A DNA stretch of 64,000 nucleotides from DATAQC01 sp038238185 (GCA_038238185.1 JBBRXY010000002.1:16247-80246); one strand, 5' to 3'; positions 1 to 9,763 are shown, counted from the first letter of the stretch. Numbers and translations are program-made. Notes: generated by a model from the sequence alone, not told the origin.

Positions 1-647
1 AGCCGGCTGAGATGATCGCCCCACCGCATGGTCACGGTCAGGATCACCGCCACCGCCGCCAGGGCGATCGCCACCGTCCTCGCCGTCTCCCCGGCGCCGC
101 TATCGACGACCAAGGCCCCGGCGATCGGAAGAAAGACGGCCATGGCCAGGTCCTCGATAACCAACAGATTGAGGACCGCCGCCGTCTCCCGGTTGGCCAG
201 GCGGTCGAGATCGGCGAGCACCTTGGACACGACGCCCGAGGAACTGACCCAGCAGACGCCGCCGAGGAGCACGGCCTCGGACGGCCCCCAACCGAGGGCC
301 AGGCCGACCAGGAAGCCGGGCGTGAAGTTGACCACCGCATCCACGGTGCCCGGCACCGCACCTGTGCGTAGGCCATGGCGCAACTTGTCTGGCCCGTACT
401 CGAGACCGAGGGTGAGAAGGAGGAGCAGCACCCCGATGTCGCCGGCCAGCTGGATGAAGCCGGCGCTCAGGTCGAGGGGTGCGACACCTCCCTCGCCCAC
501 CGCCAGTCCGGCCACCAGGTACAGGGGGATCGCGGTGATGCCGAATCGACCGGCTACCCGGGCGAGGACAGCCAGGACCAGGCCGACGGCGCCGAGCTCG
601 ATGAACACGGCGGCAGAATCGGCGCTCGCCGCGGCCATGACCGCCAT
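1..647 (-). CDS. Cation:proton antiporter (CPA2/KefB-like), partial
   Basis: The reading frame is open on the minus strand from 647 to the window edge, about 215 codons, so the C-terminus is missing. The protein is strongly hydrophobic, with successive membrane segments such as GAVGLVLAVLARVAGR, IPLYLVAGLAVGEGG, GVLLLLLTLGLEY and AVLLGGVCWVSSSGVVSKVL. The LLLTLGLEY and SSSGVVSKVL stretches are typical of CPA2 monovalent cation/H+ antiporters (KefB/NapA type), which exchange K+ or Na+ for protons. The start is ATG at 647, with an in-frame GTG directly before it. The gene is divergent from gltB. Family assignment is good; the transported ion is not determinable. Confidence 0.8.
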   Translation of the reverse strand, partial: MAVMAAASADSAAVFIELGAVGLVLAVLARVAGRFGITAIPLYLVAGLAVGEGGVAPLDLSAGFIQLAGDIGVLLLLLTLGLEYGPDKLRHGLRTGAVPGTVDAVVNFTPGFLVGLALGWGPSEAVLLGGVCWVSSSGVVSKVLADLDRLANRETAAVLNLLVIEDLAMAVFLPIAGALVVDSGAGETARTVAIALAAVAVILTVTMRWGDHLSR

Positions 648-812
648 CACACTTCGCCCATCGTCGGCAGCGTATCGACAACGGGACGGCGGTCCGGCCG
701 AGGTACGATGTCGGCTCGCAGTCCCGGGGTCGTGGCAGCGCCGCCCATTCAACGATGAAGCCCCTGATTCGTTTTCCAACCCGGTCACTTCGTCGCGAGG
801 ACACCCCCTGCC

Positions 813-3800
813 ATGGCTTCCCGACCCGAGCTCGACTCCTGCGGTATCGGCTTCGTCGCCGACTCCCAGGGGCGGGCCTCCCGCCACATCGTCACCGCCG
901 CCCTGGGCGGCCTGGCCTGCGTCAAGCACCGGGGGGCGCTGGCGGCCGACGCCCGCTCGTCCGACGGGTCGGGCCTGCTCGTGCCCATCCCTCCCGCCAT
1001 CTTCGGTGACACCGACGACGGTTCGACACACGGGCTGGCCATGCTCTTCGTGCGCGGCCCCGACCCCCGCATGGCCATGGAGGAGGCGGCCGCCACCGAG
1101 GGCATCAGCGTGGTCGACTGGCGCACCCCACCCACCGATGACGACCGCCTGGGCGACCTGGCCCGCTCCACCCGCCCGCGCACCGTCCAGGCCGTCCTCG
1201 CTCCCCCGCCCGATGTGGACGGCGCCGCGGCCGAGCGAGCCGCCTACCGGCTCCGGCGCCGGGTGTCGGCCACCGCCGCCGGCACCTACGTGGTGTCGTG
1301 TTCGTTCCGTACCGTCGTCTATAAGGGCCTCATCGTGGCCGACGCCCTGGCCGGGTACTGGCTCGACCTGGCCGACGAGCGCTTCGCCGCTCCGTTCGCC
1401 ATGTTCCACCAGCGCTTCTCCACCAACACCCTGCCCACGTGGGAACGGGCCCAGCCCTTCCGCATGCTGTGCCACAACGGTGAGATCAACGCCCTGGCCG
1501 GCAACGCCAACCGCATGCGGGCCCGGACCATCCTCGGGACCGAGTCCGCCGGCCTGGGGCCCGAAGACCTCTTCCGGCCCGTGCTCGACCCCGCCGACTC
1601 CGACTCCGGTCAGCTCGACTCGGTCGTCGAGCTGCTCACCTGGGGCGGGCGCGACGTGCGCCACTCCGTGGCCATGACCATCCCCGAGGCCTGGGAGGGC
1701 GAGCGCGACCTCGATCCCGCCGTCCGGGGCTTCTACCGCTACCACGCCTCCCTCATGGAGCCGTGGGACGGCCCCGCCGGGGTGATCTTCACCGACGGCC
1801 TCACCGTCGGTGCGTCCCTCGACCGCAACGGTCTGCGTCCCCTCCGCTACGCCATCTGCGACGACGGCATGGTGTCGTGCTGCTCGGAGGCAGGAGCCAT
1901 CGACCTCGGCAACCGGGAGCCCGGCACCGTCACCAGAGGACGGCTGGGCCCCGGCCAGATGTTGTTCGTCGACCCAGAACACGGCGTCATCGACGACGCG
2001 GGGTGCAAGCAGCGCCTGGCCGCCGCCGCGCCCTACGCCAAGTGGGCCGCCGACGGCTTGCGCGACGTCAGCCGGGGCCGCCCCATCGAGCAGACACCGG
2101 ATCCCGACCTGCTCGAGCGGCGCCAGGCCATGTTCGGCTACAGCCGCGAGGAGCTGGCCATGGTGTTGCGCTACATGGCGGCCGAAGCCAAAGAACCCAC
2201 CTACTCGATGGGTGACGACTCCCCGCTCCCCCACCTCGCCGGTCGTCCCCGGCCCGTGCACCACTACCTCAAGCAGCGCTTCGCCCAGGTCACCAACCCG
2301 CCCATCGACCATCTGCGCGAGCGCCTGGTGATGAGCCTGCGCACCCTCATCGGGCCCCGCCATCCCATCCTGGGCGAGGACGCTCGTGCCACCGAGCTTC
2401 TGGTGCTGAAGTCGTTCTTCGTCTACCCGTCGCTGCTGGTCGACCTGCTCAGCGGCGTCACCTGCGACTTCGGTTGCGCCCACCTCAACGCTACCTTTCC
2501 CGTCGCCGAGGGCCCCGGAGGCCTGCGGGCGGCCGTGGAGCGCATCTGCGACAAGGCCGAGGAGCTGGCCCGGGAGGGCACGTGCATCCTCGTGGTCGAC
2601 GACGGCAACGTGTCGGAGGAGCGCGCCCCGGTTCCCGCCCTCCTCGCCACGGGTGCCGTTCATCACCGTCTCGTCGCTCGGGGCCTCCGCTCGAACACCA
2701 GCCTGGTCGCCAGCGCCGACGACGCCCGCGACGTCCACTACATCGCGTGCCTCCTGGGCTACGGCGCCGACGCCATCTGCCCGGGCCTGGCCCTGGAGAC
2801 GGTGGCCCACGAGGCCGACCGCAACGACGACTCCGAGCTGTCGGGCCCCGAGGCCCAGAACCGCCTCCAGGCGGCGATGGAGGACGGCGTGTTGAAGGTC
2901 ATGTCCAAGATGGGCATCTGCACCGTCGACTCCTACCGCGGCGCCCAGATCTTCGAGGTGCTGGGCCTGGGTCACGAGGTCGTCGACGTGTGCTTCGCCG
3001 GCACTCCGTCGGTCGTCGGCGGCATCGGCTGGGACGAGCTCGGTGCCGACGTACTGGTGCGCCACGGCACCGGGCGCCTGGGCGACGGCGGCTTCTACCG
3101 GGCGCTGAAGAAGTCGGGCGCGGAGTACCACACCCACAACGACGACGTCACCAAGGCCCTCAACGAGATGAAGGCCGCCCACCTCCTCCAGGCCGCGGTG
3201 AAGACCGGCAGCGACGAGACCTACGGTCGCTTTGCCGAACTGGTCAACGCCCGTCCGGCTACCGAGCTTCACGACCTGCTCGATTTGGTCCCCGCCGGAC
3301 CTGCGGTGCCCCTCGACGAGGTCGAATCGGCCCGCGAGATCACCCGCCGATTCTCCACCGGGGCGATGTCGCACGGCTCCCTGTCGCGCGAGGCCCACGA
3401 GACCCTGGCCGAAGCCATGAACCTCATCGGCGGCAAGTCGAACTGCGGTGAGGGCGGCGAGGGTCGGGCCCGCTTCCTCACCCGGGGCCAGGCCACAGGC
3501 GACAAGAACAGCCGCATCAAGCAGATCGCCTCGGGGCGCTTCGGCGTCACTCCCGAGTACTGCGCCTTCGCCGACGAGCTGAACATCAAGATCGCCCAGG
3601 GCTCCAAGCCCGGCGAGGGGGGCCAGATCCCCGGGGCCAAGGTGTCCGAGGAGATCGCCGCCCTCCGCCATACCCAGGCCGGCATCGGCCTGATCTCGCC
3701 GCCGCCCCACCATGACATCTACTCCATCGAAGACCTGGCCCAGCTCATCTTCGACCTCAAGCAGGTCAACCGCCTGGCCGCCGTCTCGGTCAAGCTCGTG

Positions 3801-5246
3801 GCCGAGGACGGCGTGGGCACCATCGCCGCCGGCGTGGCCAAGGCCCTGGCCGAGGTCGTCCACATCAGTGGATGCAACGGCGGCACCGGCGCCTCGCCGC
3901 TCATGTCGATCAAGCACGCCGGACTGCCCTGGGAGCTGGGCCTGGCCGACACCCAGGCCGCCCTCATCGACAACGGCCTGCGCGACCGCATCCGGGTACG
4001 CATCGACGGGGGCCTGCTCACCGGCCACGACGTGCTCATGGGCGCCCTCCTCGGCGCCGACGAGTTCTCCTTCGGCACCGCGGCGATGATCGCCGAAGGC
4101 TGCATCATGGCCCGGGCCTGCCACAAGGACACCTGCCCCACCGGAATCGCCACCCAGCGTCCGCACCTGCGGGCCAAGTTCGCGGGCACCGCCGAGGGGG
4201 TCGCCGCCTATCTGCTGTTCGTGGCCGAGGAGGTCCGCCGGGGACTGGCCGGCCTCGGCCTGCGAACCCTCGATGAGGCGATCGGGCGCGTCGAGTGCCT
4301 CCGTCAGAGCGCCTCGGCCGAGGGGCGGGCCGCGTCGATGGACCTGAGCCCCCTCATCACACCGCCCGAAGATCCCGACGCCCCCCGACGGTTCGTGCGC
4401 CCAGTCGACATCCAGCGACCGCGCTCCACGCTGGGCGACCGCTTGGTCGACGATGCCCTGCTGGGCGTCTGGGAGGGCGACGACGTGGAGCTGCGCTATC
4501 CCATCACCAACGCCGACCGCACTGTGGGGGCGGCCCTGGGCGGGGCCATCGCCCTCGAGTACGGACAGGCGCCGCCCATGGGCACGGCCATGATCCGCTT
4601 CGACGGGTCCGCCGGCCAGAGCTTCGGGGCGTTCCTCACCCACGGCATCGAGTTCGAACTGGTGGGTGAGGCCAACGACTACGTGGGCAAGGCCATGGGT
4701 GGCGGTCGCATCGTGATGCGACCACCGGCCAACACGAAGATGGCGTTCGGCCACGCAGGCGGCGACGGACCGGTCCTGGCCGGCAACACCTGTCTCTACG
4801 GGGCGACCGCCGGCGAGCTCTACTGCGCCGGTTCGGCTGGTGAGCGCTTCGCCGTGCGCAACTCCGGTGCCACCGCCATCGTGGAGGGTGTCGGCGACCA
4901 CGCCTGTGAGTACATGACCGGGGGGACCGTGGTGATCCTCGGCCCCGTCGGCTACAACCTCGGCGCCGGCATGACGGGTGGCCAGGCGTTCGTGTGGGAC
5001 CCCGATGGCCTGCTCGCCACGCGCCTCAACCAGGCCCTGGTCGAGTCGGCCCGCCCCGACGCCGAGCTCGTCGAAGAGCTGCGCTGGCTGATCGAGCGCC
5101 ACCACGAGCTCACCGGCTCGCCCCGGGCCGCCGCCCTACTGGCCGACTGGGCCGAGACCGAGGCCCATGTCTGGCTCGTCGCCCCCGTCGACCGAGTGCG
5201 ACGCATGGAGGCCCAGCGGGCCGGCCAGGTCGAAGCCAGCGCCTGA
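813..5246 (+). CDS. gltB: Glutamate synthase large subunit
   Basis: This 1477-residue protein transfers the amide of glutamine to 2-oxoglutarate, using electrons supplied by the small subunit. The N-terminal Ntn amidotransferase nucleophile is Cys10 (SCGIGF), exposed after removal of a short propeptide. A central domain follows, then the FMN synthase domain with GEGGEGRARF and GGQIPGAKV, and the 3Fe-4S cysteines at about 1097, 1103 and 1108 (ARACHKDTCPTG). The C-terminal GXGXG beta-helix closes the protein. Length matches the family. The ATG at 813 is preceded by GCGAGGA. No gltD lies beside it, which is unusual; the reductase subunit must be encoded elsewhere or replaced. Confidence 0.97.
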   Translation: MASRPELDSCGIGFVADSQGRASRHIVTAALGGLACVKHRGALAADARSSDGSGLLVPIPPAIFGDTDDGSTHGLAMLFVRGPDPRMAMEEAAATEGISVVDWRTPPTDDDRLGDLARSTRPRTVQAVLAPPPDVDGAAAERAAYRLRRRVSATAAGTYVVSCSFRTVVYKGLIVADALAGYWLDLADERFAAPFAMFHQRFSTNTLPTWERAQPFRMLCHNGEINALAGNANRMRARTILGTESAGLGPEDLFRPVLDPADSDSGQLDSVVELLTWGGRDVRHSVAMTIPEAWEGERDLDPAVRGFYRYHASLMEPWDGPAGVIFTDGLTVGASLDRNGLRPLRYAICDDGMVSCCSEAGAIDLGNREPGTVTRGRLGPGQMLFVDPEHGVIDDAGCKQRLAAAAPYAKWAADGLRDVSRGRPIEQTPDPDLLERRQAMFGYSREELAMVLRYMAAEAKEPTYSMGDDSPLPHLAGRPRPVHHYLKQRFAQVTNPPIDHLRERLVMSLRTLIGPRHPILGEDARATELLVLKSFFVYPSLLVDLLSGVTCDFGCAHLNATFPVAEGPGGLRAAVERICDKAEELAREGTCILVVDDGNVSEERAPVPALLATGAVHHRLVARGLRSNTSLVASADDARDVHYIACLLGYGADAICPGLALETVAHEADRNDDSELSGPEAQNRLQAAMEDGVLKVMSKMGICTVDSYRGAQIFEVLGLGHEVVDVCFAGTPSVVGGIGWDELGADVLVRHGTGRLGDGGFYRALKKSGAEYHTHNDDVTKALNEMKAAHLLQAAVKTGSDETYGRFAELVNARPATELHDLLDLVPAGPAVPLDEVESAREITRRFSTGAMSHGSLSREAHETLAEAMNLIGGKSNCGEGGEGRARFLTRGQATGDKNSRIKQIASGRFGVTPEYCAFADELNIKIAQGSKPGEGGQIPGAKVSEEIAALRHTQAGIGLISPPPHHDIYSIEDLAQLIFDLKQVNRLAAVSVKLVAEDGVGTIAAGVAKALAEVVHISGCNGGTGASPLMSIKHAGLPWELGLADTQAALIDNGLRDRIRVRIDGGLLTGHDVLMGALLGADEFSFGTAAMIAEGCIMARACHKDTCPTGIATQRPHLRAKFAGTAEGVAAYLLFVAEEVRRGLAGLGLRTLDEAIGRVECLRQSASAEGRAASMDLSPLITPPEDPDAPRRFVRPVDIQRPRSTLGDRLVDDALLGVWEGDDVELRYPITNADRTVGAALGGAIALEYGQAPPMGTAMIRFDGSAGQSFGAFLTHGIEFELVGEANDYVGKAMGGGRIVMRPPANTKMAFGHAGGDGPVLAGNTCLYGATAGELYCAGSAGERFAVRNSGATAIVEGVGDHACEYMTGGTVVILGPVGYNLGAGMTGGQAFVWDPDGLLATRLNQALVESARPDAELVEELRWLIERHHELTGSPRAAALLADWAETEAHVWLVAPVDRVRRMEAQRAGQVEASA

Positions 5247-5301
5247 CCGGAGCGCCAGTCGGGCCACCCCAACCCCAATCGGTTCCGTCAGAACAGGACA
5301 G

Positions 5302-5325
5302 CTCGGCCTTCACGATGAAGGCGAG
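5302..5325. terminator. Possible stem-loop between convergent genes
   Basis: GCCTTC (5306-5311) pairs with GAAGGC (5317-5322) around a 5-nt loop. The stem extends through CTC/GAG with one bulged G. It lies between the convergent gltB and the lysine-rich membrane protein gene. There is no T-run, so terminator function is only a guess. Confidence 0.3.
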
Positions 5326-5369
5326 AACGGGATCCTTCCTCCTGGACACGACTGACCGACGAGCGAACG

Positions 5370-6530
5370 TCAGCGCTTCGTGCCCTTGACCGAGCCGGTG
5401 AGCTTGCCGGTCTTGGCCGAGACCGTACAGAGCAGCCGTCGGCTGTTGGCCTCCCAGGTGGCCTTGACCGGCACGAAGAATGTCACCCCGAGCTGCGACT
5501 CGTCGAAAGGCACGCCCACGTAGGACTGGAACTGGGGCGGACAGGCCACGTTGGCAACGCGGTCCATGAGGTCCCGCCCCGGGTACTTGGCCCCCTTCGG
5601 GGCAGGGTCGTCGACCAGGGCGAAGACCTCGAGGTCGTGGGGCTTGGCGCAGTCGACCCGTTGGGCCGTCTCGAACGCCTCCCCCGGCTTCTCCAGGCAG
5701 TCACCCGGCACGAGCGAGCTGTACTTCACGCCACCCGAGTCATCGTTCAAGGCGACGGCGGCCGCGATACCCATTCCAGCCACGAGCGCGACCGCACCGA
5801 TCACAAGGGCAACGGCCGCCAGCCGGAGGTCGGCCCGCCTGGCCCGGATGGCAACGATAACCGCGAGCACGGCCAGGAGGATGATCGGCGCCAGGACCAG
5901 GGTGAACACCGAGATCCAGCACGTGGCGAGCGCCAACAAGGAAAGGAGGAGCGCCCCCTTGGCGACCCGACCTTTGGAACCTCGGTCCGGAGGAGACTGA
6001 GGGGACGCGGGGGCCGCCGGCGTGGTGGCGTCGTCGGGCGCCGGCGACGCCCCTTCCTCGATGGGCGGGGCATCTGGCGGGGCGACGATTTCGATGACGT
6101 CCGTCGACACTCCTGCCACCAGGTCGGACGATCTGGCGCGCGTCGAAGCCCGCGAGGCGCGGGACTTCTTCGCAGCCGCGTCGGCTCTGCCGGCGGTCGC
6201 CGATCTCGCCTTGACCGCCTTCTTCGCTGTCGCGGACTTCTTGGTCGCCGTCGCCTTCTTGGTCGCCGTCGCCTTCTTGGTCGCGGCGATCTTCTTGGTC
6301 GACACTGTCTTCTTGGTCGCGGCCACCCGTTTCGTTGCCGCCGCCTTCTTGGGTGCCGCCCTCTTGGTCGCGGTGACCTTCTTGGTCGGTGCCGCCTTCG
6401 TGGATGCCCCGGTCTTCTTGGTCGGCGTTGCTTTCTTGGTCGCCGCTTTGCGGGCGCGAGCGGCCGGCGCCGGAGGCGTCAGCGACTTCCTGGGCTTGCG
6501 CGGCGAATCCGCGCCCTGTTGATCCGCCAC
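5370..6530 (-). CDS. Lysine/alanine-rich (histone H1-like) membrane protein with septum-formation-like domain
   Basis: The product has three parts. Residues from about 10 to 140 are a low-complexity basic region built from repeats such as ATKKATATKK, resembling the DNA-binding tails of histone H1-like proteins. An acidic/proline linker follows, then two hydrophobic segments (about residues 195-265). The extracytoplasmic C-terminal domain contains VPGDCL, VDCAKPHDLEVFAL and two further cysteines, the pattern of the actinobacterial septum formation family. A cytoplasmic basic tail fused to a membrane-anchored domain could tether nucleic acid or acidic polymer to the membrane; that is inference. 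The start is uncertain: GTG at 6530 was chosen over an in-frame TTG at 6566, and neither has a convincing ribosome binding site. Confidence 0.75.
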   Translation of the reverse strand: MADQQGADSPRKPRKSLTPPAPAARARKAATKKATPTKKTGASTKAAPTKKVTATKRAAPKKAAATKRVAATKKTVSTKKIAATKKATATKKATATKKSATAKKAVKARSATAGRADAAAKKSRASRASTRARSSDLVAGVSTDVIEIVAPPDAPPIEEGASPAPDDATTPAAPASPQSPPDRGSKGRVAKGALLLSLLALATCWISVFTLVLAPIILLAVLAVIVAIRARRADLRLAAVALVIGAVALVAGMGIAAAVALNDDSGGVKYSSLVPGDCLEKPGEAFETAQRVDCAKPHDLEVFALVDDPAPKGAKYPGRDLMDRVANVACPPQFQSYVGVPFDESQLGVTFFVPVKATWEANSRRLLCTVSAKTGKLTGSVKGTKR

Positions 6531-6651
6531 GTCCCCATCATGGTGCAGGAACGGAGGGGTGACCAACCGGCACGGAAACGCGCTTTCTGGCGGGGTGGTT
6601 CACGCCGTCGGCGTAGGCTGAGCCAACTCGTCGACCCCTTAGGAGCCCGCG

Positions 6652-8925
6652 ATCTCCGCCTCCGCTGATCCCGACGCCACCATCCCCGAAGACCTCTACG
6701 GCCAGCTGGCCGACCGGGTGGCGAGTGGGCGCCGGCGTCTCGGACGGCCGCTCACCCTGGCCGAGAAGGTGCTGTTCAACCACCTGCGGGACCCCGAGGC
6801 CCAAGAGCTCGAACGGGGCCACTCCTACGCCGAGTTCGTCCCCGACCGGGTGGCCATGCAGGATGCCACTGCCCAGATGGCCCTGCTCCAGTTCATGACC
6901 GCCGACCTCCCGCGCGTCCAGCGGCCCACCACCATCCACTGTGACCACCTCATCCTGGCCAAGGCGGGCGCAGCCGCCGACCTGACCGCCGCCAACGACG
7001 TCAACGCCGAGGTCTACGACTTCCTGCGTACTGCCGCGGCCCGCTACGGCATCGGCTTCTGGGAGCCGGGGTCGGGCATCATCCACCAGGTCGTCCTCGA
7101 GCACTACGCCTTTCCGGGAGGGATGCTGATCGGCACCGACAGCCACACGCCCAACGCCGGCGGCCTGGGAATGGTGGCCATCGGGGTGGGTGGCGCCGAG
7201 GCTGTCGACGTCATGACCGGGGGACCCTTCGGGATCCGGTGGCCCCGCCTCATCGGGGTCCGCCTGGAGGGATCCCTGTCGGGTTGGGCATCGCCCAAGG
7301 ACGTCATCCTGAAGGTGGCCCAGCTGCTCACCGTCAAGGGCGGCACCGGAGCGATCGTCGAGTACTTCGGACCGGGCACGGCCATGCTCAGCGCCACCGG
7401 CAAGGCCACCATCTGCAACATGGGTGCCGAGCTGGGAGCGACCACCTCGGTGTTTCCCTTCGACGACAAGGCAGCCGCCTACCTGAAGGCCACGGGTCGC
7501 GAGGCCCTCGCCGATGCCGCACGGGCCGTGGCCGCCGACCTTGGAGCCGACGACGAGGTCGATGCCGATCCGGCCCGCTACTTCGACCAGGTCATCCACG
7601 TCGACCTGAGCTCGCTCGAGCCCTACGTCGTCGGGCCCCACACACCCGACCTGGCCCGGCCGGTGTCCGAGATGGGGTCCGAGGCCACGGCCAAGGGTTG
7701 GCCCCTCCGGCTGTCCCAGGCGTGCGTGGGTTCGTGCACCAACTCGTCCTACGAGGACATCGGCCGGGCCGCCAGCGTGGCGCGCCAAGCGACCGCCCGG
7801 GGCCTGCGCCTCCGCACGCCGCTACTCGTGACCCCCGGCTCGGAGCAGGTCCGGGCCACCATCGAGCGGGACGGCATGCTGGCCGACCTCGAGGCCGTGG
7901 GTGCCACCGTCCTGGCCAATGCCTGCGGGCCCTGCATCGGCCAGTGGGCCCGCTCCGACGTCGCCGACGGCGAAGCCAACTCGATCATCACCTCGTTCAA
8001 CCGCAACTTCCCCAAGCGCAACGACGGCAACGCCCAGACCCTCGCCTTCATCGCCTCACCGGAGACCACGGTGGCGTACGCCCTGGCCGGAACGCTCGAC
8101 TTCAACCCGGTCACCGACGCCATCGACGGCGTCCATCTCAGTGAGCCAGTCGGCGACGAGCTCCCGACGAACGGCTTTGCCGACTCGGTAAGCGGCTACC
8201 TCGCTCCCGCACCCGCCGGGGCCGAAGGGCAGGCGGAGGTCGTCATCCGGCCCGACAGCGCCCGTCTCCAGCGACTGGAACCGTTCGCAGCATGGGACGG
8301 CAATGACTTCACCCGCCATCCGATCCTGCTCAAGGCCCGGGGCAAGTGCACCACCGACCACATCTCCGCGGCCGGGTCGTGGCTGCGCTTCCGCGGCCAT
8401 CTCGCCAACATCACCCGCAACCTGTGGCTCGGGGCCATGAACGACTTCACGGGCGAGACCGGCACCACGCGCTGCCCCGTCCACGGAGTCGTGGAGCCGA
8501 TCCCCGATGCCGCCTTCCACTGCCGGGAAGCGGGCGTCGACTGGGTCGCCATCGGCGACGAGAACTACGGCGAGGGATCGTCACGCGAACACGCGGCGAT
8601 GCAACCGCGCTTCGTCGGCGCCCGGGCGGTGATCGTGCGCTCGTTCGCCCGCATTCACGAGACGAACCTCAAGAAGCAGGGCGTGCTCCCCCTGGTCTTC
8701 GCCGACCCCGCCACCTACGACGAGGTCGTCGAGGGCGATCGCGTGTCCGTGCTCGACCTCGCCCATTTGGCGCCCGACCTCCCGGTGCGATGCCTCCTCC
8801 ACCACGCCGACGGCACCACGGTGGAGTTCGCCTGCACCCACAGCTTGTCTCCCGAACACATCGAGTGGTTCAAGGCGGGCAGCGCGCTCAACCTCATCCG
8901 CCAGCGGTTCCACGGGTCGACCTGA
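6652..8925 (+). CDS. acn: Aconitate hydratase (mitochondrial-type)
   Basis: The enzyme interconverts citrate and isocitrate in the TCA cycle. The 4Fe-4S ligands are Cys362 (GSCTNS), Cys425 and Cys428 (ACGPCIG). Substrate motifs TDSHTPNAGGLG and KCTTDHISAAGS are present, and the protein ends with the swivel domain (GSSREHAAMQPR). Family members align over LGRPLTLAEKVLFNHL and about 25 residues before it, so translation must begin upstream of the first GTG (6718). An in-frame TAG at 6640-6642 limits the extension. Between them the only codon with a good ribosome binding site (AGGAG 6641-6645, 6-nt spacing) is ATC at 6652. I therefore place the start at this rare codon, giving 757 residues. Confidence 0.9.
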   Translation: MSASADPDATIPEDLYGQLADRVASGRRRLGRPLTLAEKVLFNHLRDPEAQELERGHSYAEFVPDRVAMQDATAQMALLQFMTADLPRVQRPTTIHCDHLILAKAGAAADLTAANDVNAEVYDFLRTAAARYGIGFWEPGSGIIHQVVLEHYAFPGGMLIGTDSHTPNAGGLGMVAIGVGGAEAVDVMTGGPFGIRWPRLIGVRLEGSLSGWASPKDVILKVAQLLTVKGGTGAIVEYFGPGTAMLSATGKATICNMGAELGATTSVFPFDDKAAAYLKATGREALADAARAVAADLGADDEVDADPARYFDQVIHVDLSSLEPYVVGPHTPDLARPVSEMGSEATAKGWPLRLSQACVGSCTNSSYEDIGRAASVARQATARGLRLRTPLLVTPGSEQVRATIERDGMLADLEAVGATVLANACGPCIGQWARSDVADGEANSIITSFNRNFPKRNDGNAQTLAFIASPETTVAYALAGTLDFNPVTDAIDGVHLSEPVGDELPTNGFADSVSGYLAPAPAGAEGQAEVVIRPDSARLQRLEPFAAWDGNDFTRHPILLKARGKCTTDHISAAGSWLRFRGHLANITRNLWLGAMNDFTGETGTTRCPVHGVVEPIPDAAFHCREAGVDWVAIGDENYGEGSSREHAAMQPRFVGARAVIVRSFARIHETNLKKQGVLPLVFADPATYDEVVEGDRVSVLDLAHLAPDLPVRCLLHHADGTTVEFACTHSLSPEHIEWFKAGSALNLIRQRFHGST

Positions 8926-8971
8926 CCGGCGCCGACTGTCGAACCGTCCTCGGGTGGCCCAAGATGGTGCT

Positions 8972-9763
8972 ATGCACCTCGCCGGGTCCGTGACCCTGAC
9001 TCGACGCGGGCTCTTGCTCGGCGCCGGATCGGCCGCCGTCCTGGCCGCCTGCGCCAAAGCCGCACAGAAGACGGCGCCGGCATCCACCACGTCTCCGGCG
9101 ACCACGCCGCCGCCGCCGGCCACGACGGTCGCTCCCGTTACCACCACCGCTGCGCCCCGGGGCCCGGCCCGGTTCGTGCGCAGCGGCCCGACCGGCGCCC
9201 GGCAGATCGCCCTCACCTTTCACGGGGCCGGCGACGTGACCGTGGTCGAGAACCTGCTGGCTGCCGCCCGTCAGGGCCGGGTACCCATCACCGTGTTCGC
9301 CGTGGGCCAGTGGCTCGAGGCCAACCCGACCATGGCCGGGCGCCTGCGGGCCGACGGCCACGAGTTGGCGAACCACACCTACACCCACCCCAGCCTGGGT
9401 CAGCTCGGCCGCACAGGGGTGGCCACCGAGATCACCCGATGCCGCGACGTCCTGGCCCGGCAGTCCGGTTCCGCGGGCGGCTGGTTCAGGCCCTCGGGCA
9501 TCGAGACGCCGACCCAGCTCATGCTCGACGAGGCGGGCGCGGCCGGCTACCCCACCGTGGTCGGTTACGACGTCGACCCCCTCGACTACACCGATCCCGG
9601 GGCGGCGGCGATCGTACGGGCCACCACGGCCGGACTCCATCCGGGAGCGATCATCAGCCTCCACACCGGCCACCCGGGCACCGTCGACGCCTTCGGTCCC
9701 ATCGTGGCGGCCGTCGTTGCCGCCAAGCTCCAGCCCGTCGTGGTCTCCGATCTGTTGAGATGA
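8972..9763 (+). CDS. Polysaccharide deacetylase-like lipoprotein (NodB fold, altered catalytic motif)
   Basis: The N-terminus has a twin-arginine-like signal (LTRRGLLLGAG) followed by lipobox LAAC, so the protein is predicted to be exported and lipid-anchored. A Thr/Pro-rich linker leads to a NodB-type domain. The metal-binding HxxxH motif (NHTYTHPSL), the RPSG motif and the late LHTGHP motif are visible. The first motif, normally TFDDG with the catalytic Asp, reads TFHGAGD, so the usual base is missing or displaced. The ATG at 8972 is preferred over GTG 8954 because it gives a compact signal peptide. Its stop overlaps ccdA by 4 nt (ATGA). Activity may be changed or lost. Confidence 0.85.
   Translation: MHLAGSVTLTRRGLLLGAGSAAVLAACAKAAQKTAPASTTSPATTPPPPATTVAPVTTTAAPRGPARFVRSGPTGARQIALTFHGAGDVTVVENLLAAARQGRVPITVFAVGQWLEANPTMAGRLRADGHELANHTYTHPSLGQLGRTGVATEITRCRDVLARQSGSAGGWFRPSGIETPTQLMLDEAGAAGYPTVVGYDVDPLDYTDPGAAAIVRATTAGLHPGAIISLHTGHPGTVDAFGPIVAAVVAAKLQPVVVSDLLR

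Noticed and set aside
28..1677. 549-codon plus-strand ORF over the antiporter and gltB start
   Set aside because: Its composition is Pro/Ser/Arg/Thr-rich with no domain; it is antisense to the antiporter gene and out of frame with gltB, a GC-skew shadow.
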